Source: JAWOGN01 sp046496815 | Lineage (GTDB): Bacteria > Desulfobacterota > DSM-4660 > Desulfatiglandales > Desulfatiglandaceae | Assembly: GCA_046496815.1 (NCBI GenBank) | Contig: JAWOGN010000398.1 | Location: 1-12,055 of the forward strand | Direction of reading: 5' to 3' | DNA: 12,055 nucleotides | Part shown: piece after piece, positions 7,476 to 12,055 of the stretch | How positions within the stretch are numbered: position 1 is the first letter of the stretch | Layout of the letters: each line of letters starts with the position of its first letter | Program-made: the position numbers and the translations under genes | The notes under the pieces: generated by a model | Told to the model about the DNA's origin: nothing | Databases searched by the model: none | The model's input: only the letters and a program-made list of their open reading frames with translations

Positions 7476-7621
7476 TCGTAAAAAGTCGAAAATCACCTTT
7501 TTCCGTCATTCCGGTGTAGACCGGAATCCCGATTTTTTTCAATTACTTAAGGAGGAGCTGGACCTCCGTTCGAAGATCCCGCATTCATCGGGATTTTTAA
7601 CGGGGTGGCGACTTTTTACGA
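7476..7621. mobile_element. MITE-like element with 13-bp terminal inverted repeats
   Basis: The ends TCGTAAAAAGTCG (7476-7488) and CGACTTTTTACGA (7609-7621) are perfect inverted repeats. Inside are a REP-like palindrome ATTCCGGT-GTAG-ACCGGAAT (7508-7527) followed by seven Ts, a short GGAGG/CCTCC hairpin (7551-7567), and ATCCCG-N7-CGGGAT (7576-7594). It has no coding capacity. It fills the gap between the convergent ppdK and plsB and ends 5 bp from the plsB stop. From memory, CGTAAAAAGTC ends and CATTCCGG palindromes are common dispersed repeats in this bacterial group. No clear target-site duplication flanks the ends. Confidence 0.6.
7576..7598 (+). terminator. Probable intrinsic terminator downstream of ppdK
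   Basis: A 6-bp stem ATCCCG/CGGGAT with a 7-base loop leads straight into five Ts on the plus strand. It is about 150 bp after the ppdK stop and lies inside the MITE-like element. An earlier hairpin at 7508-7527 with a T-run at 7533-7539 could share the work. Confidence 0.5.
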
Positions 7622-7626
7622 TTTCA

Positions 7627-10176
7627 TCATGTTTGAAAATGCGATAATTCGTACAGTCGGTCACTGAGCCTGACCAGCTGCTCGCGGATCTGTTGTGAAC
7701 CCGCTTCCTTTCCTGTATTCGGTTTCAGAATTTCTTCGTGGATGAACCGGATCGCATTGCTGAAGTTTACCTGTGAGACGGCCTCGATGTTGTCTATGAG
7801 GCCCATTTTGTGAAAACTGAGCCCCAGGTAGTTCATGTTTTTTAAAATATCCCCCTTCCTTTGGGTACCCGTCTCACGCTGAATAAAGGATCGAACCGCG
7901 ATCCAGTAAGATTCCAGAAATGTTTTCGCAAACGCTCCCCATAACGGCAGTGTCTTGAAGCCGAGTCCTGTAAGCTCGTACCCTCCATCGGCGGTGCTTC
8001 GATTGATGTAGGCAGCATCCAGAAAATAGGCGATGGCTTTGCTGCTTCCTTCCCTGTTTTTTTTTCCATCCTCATACACAAACTCGTTTTTAAACAAATG
8101 CTTGAGAAATGCATAATCCTCATAAATTGATTCTTCATTTTTTGTCTCTTCGATCCCGTTCAACAAAGACACCGCAACAAATGCGTGGGGGATAAAGCAA
8201 TGGATGATGCTGTTCTTGTAATACTCCAACTCCCGTTTTTTCTCATCGTCCACGTAATAGAAGATTTCCGCACCATTTACGTCTTCAAGGAAGTCGACCA
8301 CTTTCCGGTTTATCAGGAGGGAGAGTGTCTCCCCGACGTTTGTTTCCAAACGGTTGAGAGTGGCGGCCATGGGAACTTGATAAGTTTTGAGGAAGCCCAA
8401 AATGATTTCCGCTGTTGCTGTGAGTTCATAAAGTTGAAAACCGCGACGGTGTGCGGTGAGAATCGCCGCGGCCACCAGTGACAAAGGCGTCACCAGGGTT
8501 GCTTTGTTGATGGACTTAATTAAGTGAAATGCCAATTCCCTGTGCATTCCTTCGCCCGGATCCTCATGCTCCGGTATATACTGCTTGAGCGACAGGGGTT
8601 GCCCGAATTGGACATAGATTTTTCCATACTTTCTTTTCAGGAAATGTCTGGCTTTAAATACCTGTCCAAAGCTCTCCTGTTTTTTCTCATCCCCCCCCAG
8701 CTCTTTGAGGTACGCTTTTTCTTCAAGGATTCGATCATAGCTGATGGAAGCAGGCACAAAGACCAAGTCATTGCAATATCCTTGCTTGTAGGCCTCGAGA
8801 AGGATGGATAGAAAGCCTATCTTCGGTACAATGAGTTTTCCACTTCTACTTCTTCCGCCCTCAATATAGAATTCCAGCGGATGACCTTCTTCAAGTAATG
8901 CTTTAATGTACCGGGTGAAAACCTTGGCATAGACTCTGGCGCCTTTAAAGGTTCGGCGAATGAAAAATGCCCCCGACTTTCTGAAAACATGTCCCATGGG
9001 CCAGAACGCGAGGTTTTTTCCGGCCGCAATCCGAGGTATATGGATGTGGTGTTCGAACAACACATAATTTAGAACGAGATAATCGATATGACTCTTATGT
9101 GAGGGAACAAAAACAACCGGACCCCGGCGGCTCCATTCTCTCGCAACCGCCAGGTTTTCGAGATCCACGACAATGCCCTCGAAGATCTTTTTCCAGAACC
9201 ACCTCAACGCCAGGTGAAAAAATTGAATATAGGCGATGTTGTAGTCTGCAGCGATCTCGTCGAAATACTCTCCGGCTTTTTTTCTAAGTTGTTTTGCCTT
9301 TTTGACATCTCCATCGGCAATTTGCTCTATGAGGGCAATGATTCCCGGATCCTTGAGGACTTTTTCCTTTTGCTGCTGTCTGGATGACATCACAGGGCCG
9401 AGAATTACGCGTTTCTGCCTGTCGATGCTGTCAATGAGCATTTGGCGGATCTCTGTCGCCATGTCTTCCATCGGCCGTAAGACGGGCTGATGCTCAAGGT
9501 AGGTCTTCAGATTCAGAGGTCTGCCGAAGTCGATGAACGCCCGGCGGTGATGCCTGAAAAAAAGGCCGATCTTTCGAACGATCCCGGGGTTTTCCTTGAA
9601 GCCGAAGAAAACGTCCAAGAGACCTGAATGTTCCTTTTCCGGTGTTTTTTTGTACAGAATAAGTTGAGGCACAATGTAGATAGGGCGCTCCATATGTTTT
9701 TGGGTCGCAAGAAGGAATTGAAGATGGTCGTCTTCTTCATGGATGAAGTGCTTCGCAAAAACCTTGGGATCTACCAGACACACCAAGGCGGGCGTCCCCT
9801 GTTCGATTGCCTGACGAAAGAAACCGGTCTTGAATGGACTGGGGAACCGGCCGTGCTTGAAAAAGTACTGCAGGTAGAATTTCAGCATCTTGACAAGATG
9901 GGAAAGCGGCAAGAATAAGGACATGTTCAGGTCAAAGGCGATCTTGGGATATGGAAGGCGACTCCTTCGGAATCGATAATGGTAAAGGAGATAGTCAAGA
10001 TGCCCCCGGTACTTGATGGCGTAGACCACATTTCCCTCCCGGTGCATTTGTTTAAGGTCTTTGGTGAAACTCTCATCGAAAAGAACTTTTTTGAAGAGCC
10101 TGTATAAAAACCAGCTCAGAAAAAACCCGGGTTTATGATCCAGTATGTAAGGGTAATGGAAAGTATTTTTCGACAT
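7627..10176 (-). CDS. plsB: Glycerol-3-phosphate 1-O-acyltransferase (PlsB type)
   Basis: An 849-residue membrane-associated enzyme that acylates glycerol 3-phosphate at position 1, the first step of phospholipid synthesis. All four acyltransferase motifs are present: H360-x4-D365 in PSHKSHIDY, GAFFIRRTF (402-410), FYIEGGRSRSGK (436-447) and VFVPASISYDR (472-482). The segment around 305-345 and the long C-terminal region also follow E. coli PlsB (807 residues). Residues about 50-230 are a second, degenerate acyltransferase unit: YRGHLDY (56-62) matches HKSHIDY but with Tyr for the catalytic His. Start choice: ATG at 10176 has GGTGGG 8 bases upstream; ATG at 10182 and GTG at 10209 are in-frame alternatives. 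The gene stands alone, converges on ppdK and diverges from the DUF151 gene. A minus-strand promoter candidate lies near 10307-10312. Confidence 0.95.
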   Translation of the reverse strand: MSKNTFHYPYILDHKPGFFLSWFLYRLFKKVLFDESFTKDLKQMHREGNVVYAIKYRGHLDYLLYHYRFRRSRLPYPKIAFDLNMSLFLPLSHLVKMLKFYLQYFFKHGRFPSPFKTGFFRQAIEQGTPALVCLVDPKVFAKHFIHEEDDHLQFLLATQKHMERPIYIVPQLILYKKTPEKEHSGLLDVFFGFKENPGIVRKIGLFFRHHRRAFIDFGRPLNLKTYLEHQPVLRPMEDMATEIRQMLIDSIDRQKRVILGPVMSSRQQQKEKVLKDPGIIALIEQIADGDVKKAKQLRKKAGEYFDEIAADYNIAYIQFFHLALRWFWKKIFEGIVVDLENLAVAREWSRRGPVVFVPSHKSHIDYLVLNYVLFEHHIHIPRIAAGKNLAFWPMGHVFRKSGAFFIRRTFKGARVYAKVFTRYIKALLEEGHPLEFYIEGGRSRSGKLIVPKIGFLSILLEAYKQGYCNDLVFVPASISYDRILEEKAYLKELGGDEKKQESFGQVFKARHFLKRKYGKIYVQFGQPLSLKQYIPEHEDPGEGMHRELAFHLIKSINKATLVTPLSLVAAAILTAHRRGFQLYELTATAEIILGFLKTYQVPMAATLNRLETNVGETLSLLINRKVVDFLEDVNGAEIFYYVDDEKKRELEYYKNSIIHCFIPHAFVAVSLLNGIEETKNEESIYEDYAFLKHLFKNEFVYEDGKKNREGSSKAIAYFLDAAYINRSTADGGYELTGLGFKTLPLWGAFAKTFLESYWIAVRSFIQRETGTQRKGDILKNMNYLGLSFHKMGLIDNIEAVSQVNFSNAIRFIHEEILKPNTGKEAGSQQIREQLVRLSDRLYELSHFQT

Positions 10177-10213
10177 GCTCATATCCCACCAATTTTCACC
10201 AAAGGCCACAAGG

Positions 10214-10243
10214 TCATTTCATGGGCTCACCGGTGATATGCAT
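10214..10243 (-). other. Possible nine-codon leader ORF ahead of plsB
   Basis: ATG at 10243 begins a short frame encoding MHITGEPMK, with GGGAG 7 bases upstream. It ends in TGA 4 bases before the GTG at 10209. It could influence plsB translation by coupling, but a frame this short can easily arise by chance. Confidence 0.2.
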
Positions 10244-10306
10244 ATGGAAGCTCCCTGCAGCAAAACCTCGACAAATTCACGGTCTTGGGGGGTGATCTTG
10301 GGAACC

Positions 10307-10336
10307 ATTCTATACAAGTTTTTCTTTATAAAGAAA
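10307..10336 (-). promoter_or_regulatory. Candidate plsB promoter with overlapping palindrome
   Basis: On the minus strand, TAGAAT at 10312-10307 is a 5-of-6 match to the -10 box. Its -35 is poor (TTCTTT). The spacer and -35 area are covered by the perfect palindrome TTTCTTTATAAAGAAA at 10321-10336, a possible repressor or activator site. Transcription would start near 10300, about 125 bases before the plsB ATG. Confidence 0.35.
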
Positions 10337-10404
10337 GTATAAAACCGACAAGTCTCCGGATTTTAGGACGGCTGGACATGAAAAATTTCATCTCGATAGT
10401 TGTG

Positions 10405-10433
10405 TTGACAAAAGGATTTGTATGGTTAAGAAT
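10405..10433 (+). promoter_or_regulatory. Candidate promoter of the DUF151 gene
   Basis: A perfect TTGACA (10405-10410) is followed after 17 bases by AAGAAT (10428-10433), 4 of 6 to the sigma-70 -10 consensus. It is correctly placed for a leader of about 100 bases before the ATG at 10544. Confidence 0.4.
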
Positions 10434-10543
10434 TGAGTTGTATGAATGCTTGACAGTAATTTGCGCACACCGCCATCCATGTTGTCCGCAGTGGTGATTG
10501 AAAAAAATAGCCTAGGCGGCATCGAAAAAATTAGGGAGGAAGC

Positions 10544-11041
10544 ATGTATAAACCGATGGTCATTTCCGGACTCACTGTAGATCCGGTAACAAACAGCCCC
10601 ATTGTTATTCTTAAGGAGATCGACGGCGATCAGACCTTACCGATCTGGATCGGGTTGTTGGAGGCGACCGCCATCGCAAGTGAGATGGAGGGAATCAAGT
10701 TTTCAAGACCGATGACGCACGATCTCCTGAAAAACATGATGGAAATGGTGGACGTCAAGGTTGATAAGATAGAAGTCTCCGACCTTAAGAACAACACTTA
10801 CTATGCCCTCATCCACTTCAAACAGGGCGAAAAACAGATGACCATAGATGCCAGACCGAGTGACGCACTTGCGCTTTCCCTGAGAGTGAAAGCGCCCATT
10901 TTTGTGGCGGAAACGGTTATTGAACAGTCCAGCCAGATCGAACTAAAATCGGAGCCTCAGGATAAGTCCGAAAAGGGAAAGAAGTGGCAGGAGATTCTCG
11001 AGAGCCTCAATCCTGAAGACTTCGGGAAATACAAAATGTAA
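10544..11041 (+). CDS. DUF151 / bifunctional nuclease (BFN) domain protein
   Basis: A 165-residue cytoplasmic protein of the DUF151 family, named after a plant bifunctional RNase/DNase. Bacterial members are common, but few have been tested biochemically. Family features in order: LPIWIGLLEATAIA (32-45), RPMTHDLL (55-62), NTYYALI (84-90) and the hallmark DARPSDALALSLR (102-114). The C-terminal 35 residues are lysine- and glutamate-rich and end in WQEILESLNPEDFGKYKM, a helical tail. The ATG at 10544 follows a strong GGGAGG and gives full family length. In several bacteria the gene follows miaB; here it stands alone, divergent from plsB, with its own promoter candidate. The family call is firm; whether the product is a nuclease is not shown. 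Confidence 0.9.
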   Translation: MYKPMVISGLTVDPVTNSPIVILKEIDGDQTLPIWIGLLEATAIASEMEGIKFSRPMTHDLLKNMMEMVDVKVDKIEVSDLKNNTYYALIHFKQGEKQMTIDARPSDALALSLRVKAPIFVAETVIEQSSQIELKSEPQDKSEKGKKWQEILESLNPEDFGKYKM

Positions 11042-11094
11042 AAAGATGTTTGAGGCAAATCTTTGAGTTTCCGCGGTCAAAACGCAATCTTCGC

Positions 11095-11110
11095 TCACGC
11101 TCCGGCGTGA
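11095..11110 (+). terminator. Weak terminator candidate after the DUF151 gene
   Basis: A perfect 6-bp stem TCACGC/GCGTGA with a TCCG tetraloop lies 54 bp after the stop codon. It is followed only by TTCGTTT, so the T-run is poor. Rho-dependent ending or read-through into the repeat is possible. Confidence 0.35.
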
Positions 11111-11142
11111 TTCGTTTCAACACATAAAATAGGAATTTTTTT

Positions 11143-11435
11143 ATCAATTTAGATTTTTGAAAGGACTTGTGAGCAAAACAACAGGGGCCGTTGGGATCTC
11201 TTTCAGAAGACCGCAAAGCCCTCCCTCACTCCATGGAACGGCAGCTGGGCCTCAAAACTCATCCCCGGACAGCCCCAGAAGGGAATCGCTGTTGCAACCT
11301 CGGTCTTCTCTGCCTTTACCGAGCCGCCTATTTCGGGATTGGGGGCGTTCTACGTGCAGTGTAGAGTTTGTGTTGCGGTCATCTGAAAGAGATCCCAACG
11401 GCCCCTATCGCAGTGTTTCAAAAATCTAAATTGAT
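11143..11435. repeat. Large inverted-repeat element (MITE-like or structured repeat)
   Basis: Two blocks occur on both sides in opposite orientation. Outer block: ATCAATTTAGATTTTTGAAA at 11143-11162, perfectly inverted at 11416-11435. Inner block: 34 bases at 11183-11216 and 11373-11406, inverted with one mismatch; its core is GGGGCCGTTGGGATCTCTTT. The outer-to-inner spacing differs (20 versus 9 bases). The centre (11217-11372, 156 bp) is not palindromic and has no plausible gene. The right arm plus part of the centre (11354-11437) recurs at 1-84. An IS-derived non-autonomous element or a dispersed structured RNA/DNA repeat are both possible. Confidence 0.75.
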
Positions 11436-11792
11436 ACGAATTTTTCAGTTCAATGAGGGTCCGCACATCCCCGCGCTCGTGTTTTGGTTCGTTCTCATTC
11501 CGTAGAAGTCATCGGTGACCTTTCAGCCCGTCAGCTTCCTTCCATGAATTCTCCGGGGTCTTTTCTTTGCTGGTAGTCCGTCATATCCCACCCGTTTTTT
11601 CCGATTCGCCTCCGAGTAAAGATCTCGAACCGTGTCAAACGGCTATAGGTTCGAGGTTCTGCTGACATGAATCAGCGCTTGTCTTGGTGATCGCGGATCG
11701 CGACACATGGGCAGCAAAGCCTATTGTGTTGTGGCCGGTTTCTTGGTATACATAGCGTAAAACCGGGAGGATAAAATTCTGAGAATAACCGC
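11436..11792. other. Non-coding stretch before tRNA-Leu
   Basis: About 360 bp without a credible coding frame. It holds several small inverted repeats: CTCGAACC/GGTTCGAG (11624-11655), GCTGA/TCAGC (11661-11676) and CCGGTTT/AAACCGG (11735-11766). I recognise no riboswitch, 6S RNA or tmRNA in it. Confidence 0.45.
11624..11655. repeat. 8-bp inverted repeat hairpin
   Basis: CTCGAACC (11624-11631) and GGTTCGAG (11648-11655) are perfect inverted repeats around a 16-base loop. GGTTCGA resembles a tRNA T-loop, so a decayed tRNA fragment is one idea, but no other tRNA arm is present. Confidence 0.4.
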
Positions 11793-11821
11793 TTGACATG
11801 GCTTTACCCTGTGGATAGAAG
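11793..11821 (+). promoter_or_regulatory. Promoter of tRNA-Leu
   Basis: A perfect TTGACA at 11793-11798 and, after 17 bases, TAGAAG at 11816-11821 (4 of 6 to TATAAT). Transcription would begin just before the tRNA at 11833, giving a very short leader. Confidence 0.6.
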
Positions 11822-11832
11822 TACTTGAAACT

Positions 11833-11921
11833 GCCTGGGTGGCGGAATAGGTAGACGCAAGGGACTTAAAATCCCTCGGAGCTAAGTCTCTGTACGAGTT
11901 CGATTCTCGTCCCAGGCACCA
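11833..11921 (+). tRNA. tRNA-Leu (anticodon UAA), CCA encoded
   Basis: The acceptor stem GCCTGGG/CCCAGGC (11833-11839 and 11911-11917) is perfect, followed by discriminator A and encoded CCA (11919-11921). The D-arm region is TGGCGGAATAGGTAGACGC, typical of tRNA-Leu. The anticodon stem AGGGA/TCCCT encloses CTTAAAA, so the anticodon is UAA. A long variable arm (GGAG/CTCT stem) marks a class II tRNA. The T arm is ACGAG-TTCGATT-CTCGT. All elements look intact, and it decodes UUA and UUG. Confidence 0.97.
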
Positions 11922-11929
11922 ATTATTCC

Positions 11930-11966
11930 GAGGGGTTGGACGGGCGCTGTTTAACCTCTTTTTTTT
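11930..11966 (+). terminator. Probable terminator of tRNA-Leu
   Basis: AGGGGTT (11931-11937) pairs with AACCTCT (11953-11959) in a 7-bp stem with one G-T pair and a 15-base loop. The stem runs directly into a T-run ending at 11966. It starts 9 bases after the tRNA CCA. Confidence 0.55.
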
Positions 11967-11997
11967 GGTGTCGCCATCAACCCTTTTACATGAATGC

Positions 11998-12017
11998 GCC
12001 GCAGTGCAACCTGCGGC
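11998..12017. repeat. GC-rich hairpin near the right edge
   Basis: GCCGCAG (11998-12004) and CTGCGGC (12011-12017) form a perfect 7-bp stem with a 6-base loop. No T-run follows, so it is not a classic terminator. It may belong to the leader of a gene that begins beyond the right edge. Confidence 0.45.
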
Positions 12018-12055
12018 AAACTGATGAGACGGCAGTATCTCAATTATGTTTTTTG

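Larger units (their letters stand above)
10177..10543. other. Divergent intergenic region between plsB and the DUF151 gene
   Basis: This 367-bp stretch has no convincing protein gene. It contains candidate promoters in both directions (listed separately), a perfect 16-bp palindrome TTTCTTTATAAAGAAA (10321-10336), and two further palindromes that share one base: TCACCGGTGA (10227-10236) and ATATGCATAT (10236-10245). The last two lie in the expected plsB leader, overlapping a nine-codon open frame. A second TTGACA at 10450-10455 has no matching -10 box. Confidence 0.5.

Noticed and set aside
6055..7542. Long minus-strand frames (221 and 210 codons) opposite ppdK
   Set aside because: They overlap conserved catalytic parts of PPDK, and one runs into the repeat element. 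Neither shows family features.
10285..10497. 70-codon plus-strand frame in the plsB-DUF151 gap
   Set aside because: It overlaps the palindrome and promoter candidates, has no clear ribosome site and resembles no family.
11157..11429. 90-codon frame across the inverted-repeat element
   Set aside because: It consists of repeat arms and the element centre. Both arms give similar short peptides only because they are copies of each other.
1..12055. CRISPR array, toxin-antitoxin pair, phage or defence system
   Set aside because: No regularly spaced repeats, transposase, integrase, nuclease-helicase or toxin-like genes are present. The genes are mostly core metabolic types.

Overview
The window looks like a chromosomal piece of an anaerobic Desulfobacterota (former Deltaproteobacteria) organism, probably a sulfate reducer or syntroph. 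The reasons are a tandem-HdrA flavoprotein next to an MvhD-type subunit, a pyruvate phosphate dikinase with a short upstream gene cluster, a PlsB-type acyltransferase, a DUF151 protein and moderate G+C. The species cannot be named from the sequence. There is no CRISPR array, phage or transposase gene, and the content is mostly core metabolism.

Layout. Positions 85-3377 (minus strand) hold a two-gene redox unit: a 916-residue protein made of two HdrA-type flavin modules, followed by a small MvhD-like iron-sulfur protein. No HdrB or HdrC gene is visible. Positions 3378-3758 are a divergent intergenic region. Positions 3759-7422 (plus strand) form a tight four-gene run: an FmdB-type zinc ribbon protein, a conserved-looking protein with a basic tail, a two-helix mini membrane protein, and ppdK. 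The mini membrane gene overlaps the ppdK start. Positions 7423-7626 separate convergent ppdK and plsB and carry a 146-bp element with 13-bp terminal inverted repeats and internal hairpins. Positions 7627-10176 (minus) are plsB. A second divergent region (10177-10543) leads to a DUF151/bifunctional-nuclease gene (10544-11041, plus). From 11042 to 11832 no protein gene is credible. This stretch holds a large inverted-repeat element (11143-11435) and several hairpins. A tRNA-Leu(UAA) with its own promoter and a probable terminator closes the window.

How the parts work together. HdrA-MvhD proteins move electrons through FAD and Fe-S centres, and the arrangement here resembles a soluble QmoAB-like unit. 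PPDK interconverts pyruvate and PEP with ATP/PPi. PlsB starts phospholipid synthesis. No single pathway joins these units.

The most unusual structures are: the 84-bp sequence at the left edge, repeated (82% identical, same orientation) about 11.35 kb away as one end of the inverted-repeat element; a partial copy of the same motif that, with the left-edge copy, brackets mvhD; the tandem HdrA protein with its buried, cysteine-poor HdrA N-terminal domain; a roughly 50-residue insertion in PPDK; and a visible internal duplication of the acyltransferase domain in PlsB. I did not find a clear new defence or mobile system.
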